A stretch of DNA of 45,416 nucleotides from an uncultured Planctomycetaceae bacterium. GTDB taxonomy: Bacteria; Planctomycetota; Planctomycetia; Pirellulales; Pirellulaceae. Positions 8,009 to 16,108 of the stretch are shown here, piece by piece (position 1 is the first letter of the stretch; each line of letters opens with the position of its first letter). Both the position numbers and the translations under genes were made by a program. The notes under the pieces are model-generated. The model was given only the letters and a program-made list of their open reading frames with translations, was not told the origin of the DNA and searched no databases. Location: assembly GCA_937967665.1 (NCBI GenBank), contig CALBSZ010000218.1, positions 1-45,416 of the forward strand, written 5' to 3'.

Positions 8009-10096
8009 ATGTTCGCAGCGCGAGTGAAGCCAGTCACGGTCCTTCTGCTGCTGACCGCCGCACTGCTGGCCAGCTATCTGGCGGTGCCGGCACGGCTTTC
8101 CGCGCTGGTCTACCTGCTGCTGCCAGACGACCTGGTTCGTTCATGGTTTGGCGGCAACTGGTCGCAATGGGGGCTGTCGGGACAGCTGTTCGTTGGCTTC
8201 GCCGCCATGCTGATGCTGGCGGTGGCTTATTGTGGAGGTGGCGCGGCGCTTTCGTTACTGGGAGTGCAGGACAAGCTGACCGGTCTGGAAAGATTCGTGT
8301 TCAGCATGGGGATCGGATTGCATGGGTTGTCTTTGTACACGTTAGCGGTCGGCCTGTCAGGCGGCTGCCGGTCGCCCGTTTGGTTCGGACTGTTCGCCGC
8401 AACCGGTATCGCCGCGTTCGGCTGGCAGTTCATCAGGGGCAAGCGTGCGTTTCGCGTACCGCGCGAATTTGACAAATCGCTGCTGGCGCTGCTGCCGTTT
8501 TCACTCGTTGCCTTCCTGGGCGGCATGTTGCCTCCGTGGGACTTTGACGTGCGCGAGTATCATCTGCAGGCACCCAAGGAATGGTTTCAGAGCGGCAGCA
8601 TCCACTTCTTGCCACACAACGTGTACGCCAACATGCCGTTGGGTGCCGAAATGCCGGCTTTGGCAGCCATGCCACTCGTCCCCGGACCTTTGAAATGGTG
8701 GTGGGGAGCGCTTGTTGGCAAAACGATCATCGCGACCTACCTGCCCTTGACGGCGGTGGCCATCTACGCGGCGGGGCGGCGTTCTGTTTCGCCCCGCGCT
8801 GGAATAATCGGCGGGCTGATTTATGTTGCCAATCCGAGCATGCTGCACGTCGCCATGAACGGTTTGATTGAAGGCACCGTGGCGTTCTACGGTTTCCTGG
8901 CGCTGTATGCGGCGCTGCGCGCTCAACAAAACCGCAAATCGCCCGACTGGCGCGGACCATCGGTTCGCTTTTTGGTCGTCGCGGGATGGATGGCGGGAGC
9001 GGCCGTCAGTTGCAAGTACCCGGCGGTCCTGTTCGTTTTCATCCCCCTAATCGGTTTGACGCTGTTTGCGTCGAAGTGTTTCGACTGGAAAGCGGCTGCC
9101 ATCGTGGCTGCGGTAACGCTACTGGCTTGTGGACTGTGGTTCGGCAAGAATGCGGCGCTCACCCGGAATCCGGTTTACCCGCTGTGCTACTCCGTCTTCG
9201 ACGGCAAGACGCGGACCGTTGAAAAAGACCTGCAGTGGCAACGAGCGCACCGGGTCCCGCGCGACGCGTCGGGCAATCGCTACAGTCCCAGGCAGCTCTT
9301 CGATTCGCTAGCGGACGTCGTGTGGCGGTCGCCGCTGTCAAGTATTCTCGTGGTACCCTTCGCGTTGCTGGCCGGATTCATGGCACCGCAGCGGAGGCTG
9401 GTGTTGGTCCTGGCGTGCTGGACGGCGTTCGTGTTCCTGGCGTGGTGGCTGTTCACGCATCGGATCGAACGGTTTTGGATGCCGGTCTTGCCGGTGTTGG
9501 CCTGGCTGGGCGGCATCGGTGCGACGTGGTCTGACGATGTCGTCTGGCGCCGTGGAATCACGGCCATCCTGGTGGTGGTTTTGAGCGTCCAATTCCTGAC
9601 GGTTGTGGCGTTGCCGGACAATCGCTATTTCATGGCGTTCGAAAAGCTGCGCAGCGATGAACCGATCGCCGAGGGACAAGTGTCGCGCCTGCCCCTCCCG
9701 CATCGGCTATTGAACGAACGCGTCGACGAAGTCGCGACGGTCCTGTTGGTCGGAGAAGCGCGACCATTCGATTTGCTGATGCCGGCGCTCTACAACACCT
9801 GTTTCGACGATTGCGTGTTTGAAGCCATGTTCCGGGGAAAAACGACCCAGGAATGCCAGGAAGCCCTTCGCGCGGCCCATGTTTCTCACATCTTGATCAA
9901 TTGGAAAGAGCTGCGGCGCTATCGGAGTCCCGGCAATTACGGCTACAGCGACTACGTCACACCGGCAGTGGTTCAACAACTGATGGACCGTGATCTTTTC
10001 CGACGTGTGGATTGGGGGCTACCTGCCGAAGACTATGAAGTGTTTCAAGTCCCGCTACCGGCCGACAATGCCCCAGAGCAGTCGGAACCGCGGTAA
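8009..10096 (+). CDS. Polytopic membrane protein, probable GT-C-type glycosyltransferase (paralogue 1)
   Basis: A 695-residue protein with about 11-12 membrane helices. The region MLPPWDFDVREYHLQAPKEW (about 172-191) followed by HNVYANMPLGAEMPAL resembles the first extracytoplasmic loop of GT-C (GT39/ArnT-like) transferases, where an acidic motif binds the polyprenyl-phosphate sugar donor. A later SCKYPAVLF and RIERFWMPVLPVLA segment fits the same plan, and the C-terminal 150 residues are soluble. The protein is a clear paralogue of the product starting at 10461, which shares all these blocks in the same order. ATG at 8009 has AAGGA 9 nt upstream. It would transfer a lipid-linked sugar at the outer face of the inner membrane; the acceptor is unknown and the transferase call is by motif similarity. 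Confidence 0.75.
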   Translation: MFAARVKPVTVLLLLTAALLASYLAVPARLSALVYLLLPDDLVRSWFGGNWSQWGLSGQLFVGFAAMLMLAVAYCGGGAALSLLGVQDKLTGLERFVFSMGIGLHGLSLYTLAVGLSGGCRSPVWFGLFAATGIAAFGWQFIRGKRAFRVPREFDKSLLALLPFSLVAFLGGMLPPWDFDVREYHLQAPKEWFQSGSIHFLPHNVYANMPLGAEMPALAAMPLVPGPLKWWWGALVGKTIIATYLPLTAVAIYAAGRRSVSPRAGIIGGLIYVANPSMLHVAMNGLIEGTVAFYGFLALYAALRAQQNRKSPDWRGPSVRFLVVAGWMAGAAVSCKYPAVLFVFIPLIGLTLFASKCFDWKAAAIVAAVTLLACGLWFGKNAALTRNPVYPLCYSVFDGKTRTVEKDLQWQRAHRVPRDASGNRYSPRQLFDSLADVVWRSPLSSILVVPFALLAGFMAPQRRLVLVLACWTAFVFLAWWLFTHRIERFWMPVLPVLAWLGGIGATWSDDVVWRRGITAILVVVLSVQFLTVVALPDNRYFMAFEKLRSDEPIAEGQVSRLPLPHRLLNERVDEVATVLLVGEARPFDLLMPALYNTCFDDCVFEAMFRGKTTQECQEALRAAHVSHILINWKELRRYRSPGNYGYSDYVTPAVVQQLMDRDLFRRVDWGLPAEDYEVFQVPLPADNAPEQSEPR

Positions 10097-10191
10097 TTGT
10101 GACCTATGTTTACAAAAAGCAACGTGCTTCCCTGGAAGGGATGGTGCCAGGTTTGACTTGTGGCAGCGCCGGTTACGTGCATGCCAACGCA

Positions 10192-10258
10192 CGGTTGAAC
10201 CCCCAGCCGCAGGCGTAGGCTTGGTGCATCCGCCTGCGCCTGCGGCTAAGGGTTAAAC
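10192..10258. repeat. Palindromic intergenic repeat, family A (copy 1)
   Basis: Inverted arms 10194-10220 and 10232-10258 match at 23 of 27 positions around an 11-nt loop, so the RNA or single-stranded DNA would form a long hairpin. The left arm matches 24 of 27 bases of another copy at 30434-30460, in an unrelated intergenic gap. It is therefore a dispersed, palindromic REP-like element. It lies about 95 bp after the end of the first GT-C-like gene and could also act as a transcription end signal, though no T-run follows. Confidence 0.8.
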
Positions 10259-10259
10259 G

Positions 10260-10392
10260 CAATACCGTTCAATTTTCACGTGGGACGGGCACTCCTGCCC
10301 GTCGCTCATACCGCATCTTGTACGAGCGTGAAAACGCCAGCACAAGATGTGACGGGCAAGAGTGCCCGTCCTACATACTTTGAACGGTATTG
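10260..10392. repeat. 133-bp nested palindrome (MITE- or REP-like)
   Basis: The outer arms CAATACCGTTCAA (10260-10272) and TTGAACGGTATTG (10380-10392) are perfectly inverted. Inside are 21-bp arms at 10283-10303 and 10351-10371 (20 of 21 matching, based on GGACGGGCACTC), each of which is itself partly palindromic (GACGGGC...GCCCGTC), and an inner pair CATCTTGT/ACAAGATG at 10314-10321 and 10342-10349. The whole unit could fold as one branched cruciform. It encodes no protein. It follows directly on the family A hairpin, and together they fill the gap between the two paralogous membrane protein genes. Confidence 0.82.
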
Positions 10393-10460
10393 GGGTTAAA
10401 CGGCAGCACCGCCGCAATTGAAGTTCTGCATTGAGTCCGATGATTCCGGAAGTATGGTCT

Positions 10461-12611
10461 ATGTCAGCAGTTGGTCGTGTTGCCGAAAGCGTCGCCTTCC
10501 GCCCTCGAGCGGCCTGGTGGCAGTACGGACTGAAGATCGGCATGGCGGGCTATGTCTACCTATTCTTCTTCACGACCATTCCCGCCCTGCGGGCGAATCG
10601 TTTCGACTACCTACTGGCGCACGTTGTCGACTTCCCAACACTCGCCGCACAATGGTCTGGCGATGACTTCGATCCATTCGGCGTCATCAGCCGCTTGCCG
10701 ATCTTGATTGGCGCATCCGCCCTGTTGCTGCTCGCCGCCGGAATGGGACGTTTGGCGATAGATGCGTTAAGAATGGATGCCTGGCTCTCGCGCGCGGAAC
10801 AGGTTGTTTTTTCGATCGCACTAGGTGGCAGCCTCCTTTCCCTTTTCACGCTCGCTTGGGGACTGCTGGGTGGATTCCGGTATCCGATGGTCGCTTATGG
10901 TCTTTGCGCCGCGGTCGCGTTGGGCTGCGGCTGGCGCATGCGTTCCTGGGCCAGCGCGGACGACAACACGCGCGCCGCAGCGGGATCATCGGGCCGCTGG
11001 ATGTTCTGGCTGGTTGCGGCTTTTGTGGTGCTGATGCTGTTGGGAGGCATGCTACCGCCGTGGCACTACGATGTCCGCGCCTATCACCTGCAAGCCCCCA
11101 AAGATTGGTACATGGACGGCGCGGTTCATTTCATGCCTCATAATGTTTACGCCAACATGCCGTTGGCCGCGGAAATGCCGGCGCTGTTCGCGATGACGCT
11201 GGTGCCCGGTAACGATGGCTGGTGGTGGGGAGCGTTGATGGGCAAGACGGTCATTGCCAGCTACGGACCGCTCACCGCCTTGGCGATTTACGTATTTGGC
11301 ATTCGTTTCTTGTCGAAAGCCGCCGCGCTGGTATCCGCCGCGGTTTTCATTTCGGTACCGTGGGTATCCTACTTGTCAATGACGGGACTCATCGAATGCG
11401 TGATCGCCTGCTATTTTGTACTCGCGCTGCACGGCTTCCTGTTGTATTGCCACGGCGATCGCAAAGGAACGCACGACGATGAAGCGGCTGCCACATTTCC
11501 GCGTTGGCGGTGGCTGCTCCTGTCCGGCTGGATGGCCGGTTCCGCTGCCGCCTGCAAATACCCGGCACTGGTCTTTGTCGTGCTCCCGATCGGCATCGCT
11601 TTGTTCGCTCGCGAGCTCTGGAGCAGTCGCCGTCAGTCCTGGCGTCCAGTCCTGGCCTGGACTTTCGCGGTCACGAGCGCCTGCGGACTGTGGTATGCGA
11701 AAAATGCCGTGACCACGGGCAATCCGACATACCCGATGCTGTACAGCATTTTTGGCGGCAAGAACTGGGATCCTGACAAGCAACAGCGTTGGCACGAGGC
11801 CCACGCGCCGCAACCGGATGAGCAGGGCAAGCGATTCAGTATCGCCCATGCCGTCCACGCGCTGCAGCGTGTCGGTTGGACGAGCACGGGCCACAGTTTC
11901 CTGCTCTGGCCGCTGGCAGCGTTCGGAATCGTGTCCGGAACAAATCGAAAGGTGATCTATTTGCTGCTAGCGGGAATCGCGACGTACCTTGTCATGTGGT
12001 GGCTGTTGACGCATCGCTTCGACCGATTCTGGACGCCCATGCTGCCGCTGGCGGCGATTCTGGCCGGAGCAGGCGGCGCGACGCTGTGGCAGGACGGACG
12101 GCGTCGCTGGCTGGTTGCCGCACTGCTGTTCGGCGGCGCGATGAATCTGTTCTTTTCGACAACCCGGGCACTTGGCGACAACCGCTTTGTGGCGCCGCTG
12201 GCGGTCTTGCGGCTGGAAGCGAATCCATTTCATCGCTACTTGAACTCCACGCTCACGCAAGAGGATTGCGTGTTGCTGGTCGGCGATGCCACGCCGTTCG
12301 ACCTGCGCATCAAGTATCAATACAGCACCTGTTTCGACGATTGTCTGTTGGAACAGGTCGTGCGGTGCGGAGACGCGGAAGCGCAGTCGCGGATGCTCAG
12401 GCAATCCGGGATCACGCATGTCTATGTGAACTGGCAGGACATCGCCGCGTTTCGTCGCGAGCGGGACTATGGCTTTGCGCCGTTGGTAACGCGGGCAACC
12501 GTACAGCAGTTGGTCGATCGCGGCGTGCTGATACCGCTGTCCGAGTCGGAAGCCGGACAGATCTTTCGTGTGCCCTCGGCGACGCCGCTTCGCGCGGCCA
12601 TGACGCCATGA
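10461..12611 (+). CDS. Polytopic membrane protein, probable GT-C-type glycosyltransferase (paralogue 2)
   Basis: A 716-residue membrane protein with about 12 helices, paralogous to the product of 8009-10096. Shared blocks are MLPPWHYDVRAYHLQAPKDW, then PHNVYANMPLAAEMPALFAM, the WWWGALMGKT segment, AACKYPALVFV, GLWYAKNAVTTGNPTYPMLY, RFDRFWTPMLPLAAI and the C-terminal CFDDCLLEQ segment. These fit a GT-C transferase with its catalytic acidic motif in the first outer loop. The ATG at 10461 is preferred because GGAAG lies 8 nt upstream; ATG at 10440 and TTG at 10431 are in-frame alternatives that would add 7 or 10 residues. The cyclase-like gene begins 6 bp after the stop, so the two are probably cotranscribed. 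Acceptor and sugar are unknown. Confidence 0.75.
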   Translation: MSAVGRVAESVAFRPRAAWWQYGLKIGMAGYVYLFFFTTIPALRANRFDYLLAHVVDFPTLAAQWSGDDFDPFGVISRLPILIGASALLLLAAGMGRLAIDALRMDAWLSRAEQVVFSIALGGSLLSLFTLAWGLLGGFRYPMVAYGLCAAVALGCGWRMRSWASADDNTRAAAGSSGRWMFWLVAAFVVLMLLGGMLPPWHYDVRAYHLQAPKDWYMDGAVHFMPHNVYANMPLAAEMPALFAMTLVPGNDGWWWGALMGKTVIASYGPLTALAIYVFGIRFLSKAAALVSAAVFISVPWVSYLSMTGLIECVIACYFVLALHGFLLYCHGDRKGTHDDEAAATFPRWRWLLLSGWMAGSAAACKYPALVFVVLPIGIALFARELWSSRRQSWRPVLAWTFAVTSACGLWYAKNAVTTGNPTYPMLYSIFGGKNWDPDKQQRWHEAHAPQPDEQGKRFSIAHAVHALQRVGWTSTGHSFLLWPLAAFGIVSGTNRKVIYLLLAGIATYLVMWWLLTHRFDRFWTPMLPLAAILAGAGGATLWQDGRRRWLVAALLFGGAMNLFFSTTRALGDNRFVAPLAVLRLEANPFHRYLNSTLTQEDCVLLVGDATPFDLRIKYQYSTCFDDCLLEQVVRCGDAEAQSRMLRQSGITHVYVNWQDIAAFRRERDYGFAPLVTRATVQQLVDRGVLIPLSESEAGQIFRVPSATPLRAAMTP

Positions 12612-12617
12612 TGCGGG

Positions 12618-14729
12618 TTGATCTTGCACATTTCCGGCGATTCACTTAGGTTGAAGTTCGCCCACTTGCCCGGCACGAAGCACGGATGTGAGACTCCCCT
12701 GGTGAAAGCTACGCCGAACTCTTTCGGTCATGTGCCGGAAGATCCCGCCTTACGCACGACAGCACGGCACGCCGACGGTCCTCTTGTTCGTCGCGCGCGT
12801 CAAGCCAGACACCGCGCCGCGGCGTGGTTGCTCCAGCGGCAATGCGAGGCCGGAAACTGGTGTGGCACGCTGCAGGGGGACGCGAGCCTGGAAAGTGACT
12901 ACATCCTGTTACTGGCATGGTTGAAACGGGAACATTCGGCGCCGGCTCAGAAAGCGGCCGCCTCGATCAGGCGGCAGCAGGAGCCTCACGGCGGCTGGTC
13001 ACTTTTTCCCGGCGGCGACTTGGATATCAGCTGTAGCGTGAAGGCGTACTTCGCATTGAAGCTGACCGGGCAGGACCCGCACGTGGAATTCATGCAGCGC
13101 GCCCGTGACGCCATGCTCTGTCACGGCGGCGCGGCCGCAGTGGACGACGTGACTCGTTTTTTTCTCGCGCTGCTGGGGCAGATTTCCTACGATCGCTGCC
13201 CCGCGCTGCCGCCCGAGTTCATCTTGCCTCCAACGTGGCTGCCTTGGAACCTCGATCGTCGCGATGTTTGTTCGCAGGACCTGCTGGTCCCCCTGTCCAT
13301 TGTCTGGTCGCGACAGCCGCTACGAAAAATCAAACTGGACGACGGCATCGGCGAATTGTTTCTCAACGAATCGGATCGTCGGCCAGAAATCCCGGCGGGC
13401 GAAACGAAACTTGGCCAGCGTTCCTTCAACACGGACGACCGTGCGGTCACGTGGCTGGAGCGGCACGGGATTCGGCCGCTGCGCAAGCGGGCATTAAAGC
13501 GCGCCGAACATTGGATCACAAACCGCCTCGTCGCACGCGATGGCTTGGACGCGGAATTGACCACGGTTCTTTGGAACGTTGTCGCGCTCAAGTGTCTGGA
13601 CCACGACGATCACAGCCCGGAGGTGAGTTACTGTCACGAGCGGCTAAACGAGTTGATCGTGGAGGAGGAAGCGACGATTCGCCTGCAGCCCGGCAAGTCC
13701 CCGCTGGCCGATACTGCTTGCGCGCTGCAGGCCTTGGCGGCAGCCCAAGTCGATCCGGCGGCGGACGCGTGGCGGCGAGCCGCGGATTGGCTGCTGGAGA
13801 CGCAGCTCTCCAGAACGGGCGAGGGGACACGTGCCACCGCAGGTATCGGAGAAAGCCAGCGGACTCGACCCGAGATCGGCGACACGACGCTGTTCCTGCA
13901 GGCGCTGCATGCACCGTTCGAGCGGGGACAATTGCCTTCGGGCCAGCCGATCGCGGGATTGGTTGTTAGCGCGCGATTCCCGGACCTGCGGCAAGCGCGG
14001 GCCGCGGCAAGCCGCACGGATCGCTTGCTGGAAACCTGCGAACAAGCACGGCGCTGGCTGTTGGCAACACAGCACTCGGCCGGCAGTTGGGGATCGACCG
14101 GCACCCACAGCCCTGCGGGATTCTGGTCGCAGGTGCGGTTCCCCGGCAAGGCGTCCAGCAACGATACGGGCTCGCCCGATGTCACCGGGCAGGCGCTCCA
14201 CGCGCTCGGAATCTGGGGAATGACGGTAGGGGATCCGGCAGTGGACCGCGCGGTGGAGTACCTCCGTGACACGCAGGAATCGGATGGCAGCTGGTTTGGC
14301 CGCTGGGGCGTGAACTACGTTTACGGAACGTGGCTGGCGCTGACGGGACTGTCGGAAGTGAACGTGCCGCGGGAGGATCCGGCCGTCGTCCGCGGCGCGC
14401 ATTGGCTGCTTTCTCATCAACAGGAGAACGGTGCCTGGGGGGAGTCGCCGCGGAGTTACTCGGCGTCGACGACGCGCGGACACGGTCCGACAACCGCGTC
14501 GCAAACCGCCTGGGCCCTGCTGGGACTCATGGCGGCCGGCTTGGAAAAACATTCGGCTGTCGAACGTGGCATGCGGTATTTGTTGGATCATCAAAGCCCA
14601 ACCGGGGCGTGGCGGGAATGTGAATTTACGGCAACCTGGACTCCGCAACGCGCCTATGTGCGGAACCAACTCTCCGCGGTCTATTTTCCGCTCTTGGCGG
14701 TCAGCCGCTGGCTGCAGTTATTCGTGTAG
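12618..14729 (+). CDS. Squalene-hopene cyclase homologue lacking the catalytic DxDD motif
   Basis: A protein of up to 703 residues with the alpha-barrel QW repeats of triterpene cyclases. The C-terminal half is well conserved: DGSWFGRWGVNYVYGT, SQTAWALLGLMAAG and the YHxF-like AVYFPLLAVSRW end. At the position of the catalytic DVDDT of squalene-hopene cyclase the sequence reads EIGDT (residues 419-423), so the central Asp that protonates the substrate is Gly421 and the first Asp is Glu. The upstream SPVWDT block reads SPLADT (Trp to Ala at 364). It thus probably does not work as a normal acid-initiated cyclase, and could bind an isoprenoid or carry out a different reaction. The start is uncertain: TTG at 12618, just after the GT-C gene, or GTG at 12702; neither has a strong ribosome site. 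Confidence 0.8.
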   Translation: MILHISGDSLRLKFAHLPGTKHGCETPLVKATPNSFGHVPEDPALRTTARHADGPLVRRARQARHRAAAWLLQRQCEAGNWCGTLQGDASLESDYILLLAWLKREHSAPAQKAAASIRRQQEPHGGWSLFPGGDLDISCSVKAYFALKLTGQDPHVEFMQRARDAMLCHGGAAAVDDVTRFFLALLGQISYDRCPALPPEFILPPTWLPWNLDRRDVCSQDLLVPLSIVWSRQPLRKIKLDDGIGELFLNESDRRPEIPAGETKLGQRSFNTDDRAVTWLERHGIRPLRKRALKRAEHWITNRLVARDGLDAELTTVLWNVVALKCLDHDDHSPEVSYCHERLNELIVEEEATIRLQPGKSPLADTACALQALAAAQVDPAADAWRRAADWLLETQLSRTGEGTRATAGIGESQRTRPEIGDTTLFLQALHAPFERGQLPSGQPIAGLVVSARFPDLRQARAAASRTDRLLETCEQARRWLLATQHSAGSWGSTGTHSPAGFWSQVRFPGKASSNDTGSPDVTGQALHALGIWGMTVGDPAVDRAVEYLRDTQESDGSWFGRWGVNYVYGTWLALTGLSEVNVPREDPAVVRGAHWLLSHQQENGAWGESPRSYSASTTRGHGPTTASQTAWALLGLMAAGLEKHSAVERGMRYLLDHQSPTGAWRECEFTATWTPQRAYVRNQLSAVYFPLLAVSRWLQLFV

Positions 14730-14734
14730 GAGCT

Positions 14735-14833
14735 ACAGCGCGTTTCGCGTAAGTGTAGCGGTTTTTCGCCAATTGACACGATGATTTACAGCGCCGGAGA
14801 CGCTTCACGTCCGTGCGACTCGCACTAGTCGGA
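14735..14833. repeat. Dispersed intergenic repeat, family B (copy 1)
   Basis: About 99 bp similar along its whole length to 19535-19634, in the same orientation. The first 26 bp match at 20 positions, and the right end shares CCGGAGACnCT and GTGCGACTCGCACTA. The right end includes a near-palindrome GTGCGACTCGCAC. It sits in the convergent gap between the cyclase-like gene and the acyl-CoA dehydrogenase-like gene, and its last 9 bp overlap the latter's stop codon end (14825). Confidence 0.7.
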
Positions 14834-15895
14834 CAGCCCGGCAAGCTCGCACAGATTCGCCGCCATGACGGGCTGCGGGCAGCTCCAGACCAAAAAGAAA
14901 AGGGCTTCACGACACCAGCGACCTGCCGGATGCCCGATGACAAAGCCGGTGCCCTTGGCTGCGGAAAGCGCGGCCTGCGAAGATCGCAACACCAGGCTAT
15001 TCGCGCGTCCGCGAACGGACTCGTTCGAACACACTTCGCGTCCTTCGGCCAGCAACAGCAGATCGGACCGGAGCGATTTCCATTCCGAGCGAAATCTTTC
15101 AGCGGGCGGCAGCAGGTCGGGTCTGCCGGCGGCTTCGCCTTCAAGGAAATCGACGCAGGCATCCGCCAGTCCGATCGCCAGCGTGGAAGTCTGCAGACCC
15201 CCGGTCTTCGCGCCAACACCTTGCTGCATCACGTTCTCGACGGGACCGGCGAGCAACCATTTGTCGTCAACAAAAACCTGCTCGCACCGGACCTGTCCGG
15301 TTTGACTCGCCGACAAGCCGACAAGTTCGGGAGGCGGTGGCATCGTGACCCCGGCGCAATCGGTCGGCAGGACAACCAGGATCTGTCGATCGTCCTGCAA
15401 CGTTGCTCCTGTGACAACATAGTCCGCCGCGGTCGACCCGGTGACCCACGGGCTGAAGCCATCCAATTGGAAGCCCCCGCGGACCGGTTCGGCGCGCAGC
15501 ACCGGTTGCGCCAGGTGGCGGCGGCTGGTCGTCAGGTGCGAGATGCCCACCGTCGCGAAGTGGCGGCCGGCGACGAGGTCATTCAGCAACGTTTCGCGCG
15601 GATACGGGTTCTCCGCAACGGCGATGCGGCGGCAGGCCCCGGTAAACTGGGTCACGACAAAGGTGGTTGTCAAACAGGCTTTGCTCAACGCCAGATAACC
15701 CAGGATCACGTCCGCGTCGCTCCACCCCTGGCCGCCGTGTTCGGGCCCGATAAACCACTCGAAAACGCCGTAATCTGCCAGCAGCTGTAACTGGGGCGCC
15801 GGCCATTGACCGGGCCGGTCTAGATCGGTGGCGAGTTCCGCCAGCCTGTGGCATAAATCGGTCAAACCGGGGTCCTTAGGGGACGTGATGCGCAT
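14825..15895 (-). CDS. Acyl-CoA dehydrogenase-family protein, atypical active site
   Basis: A 356-residue flavoprotein-like product. The N-terminal helical domain (ADYGVFEWFIGPEHGGQGWS, like the LAxxGLxGxxxPxxxGG pattern), the middle beta domain (FATVGISHLTT; VTGSTAADYVVTGA, which matches the KxWITxAxxAD region) and the C-terminal helices are all recognisable. However, the C-terminal segment that normally carries the catalytic Glu as IYEGT or similar reads LVWSCPQPVMAAN, so the usual general base is absent and the C-terminus is short. The reaction and substrate are therefore unknown; it may use another base or not be a dehydrogenase. The frame extends 42 codons upstream, but ATG at 15895 is chosen because the alignable protein begins there and AAGGA lies about 15 nt before. 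It converges on the cyclase-like gene. Confidence 0.8.
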   Translation of the reverse strand: MRITSPKDPGLTDLCHRLAELATDLDRPGQWPAPQLQLLADYGVFEWFIGPEHGGQGWSDADVILGYLALSKACLTTTFVVTQFTGACRRIAVAENPYPRETLLNDLVAGRHFATVGISHLTTSRRHLAQPVLRAEPVRGGFQLDGFSPWVTGSTAADYVVTGATLQDDRQILVVLPTDCAGVTMPPPPELVGLSASQTGQVRCEQVFVDDKWLLAGPVENVMQQGVGAKTGGLQTSTLAIGLADACVDFLEGEAAGRPDLLPPAERFRSEWKSLRSDLLLLAEGREVCSNESVRGRANSLVLRSSQAALSAAKGTGFVIGHPAGRWCREALFFLVWSCPQPVMAANLCELAGLSD

Positions 15896-16038
15896 CTTCT
15901 GTTCGCGTCCTTGGCGATTGAGGTGGAAAGTCGTATTATTTGCGATTCGCAGGGCGACGGGAACCCGCGAAGGAAAGCCCGTAAAAACCTGTGAATGCGG
16001 CGCCTCAGCACCCTCTCCCAAAATGGGCCCCGAACCGC

Positions 16039-16044
16039 TATAAT
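16039..16044 (+). promoter_or_regulatory. Putative -10 box for the glucan phosphorylase gene
   Basis: A perfect TATAAT lies 65 bp before the glgP start in the 213-bp divergent gap with the acyl-CoA dehydrogenase-like gene. No good -35 hexamer stands 16-18 bp upstream, so it may be an activator-dependent promoter or a chance match. Confidence 0.35.
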
Positions 16045-16108
16045 TGCCAAGCTTTTTGCAAATTCAATACGATGGATGTGTTTTGAATGCACCCGGAGGG
16101 GGAACTTA

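Noticed and set aside
8009..12611. The two similar membrane genes as an assembly duplication
   Set aside because: The proteins are clearly diverged and the intervening sequence is different, so this is a real, old duplication.
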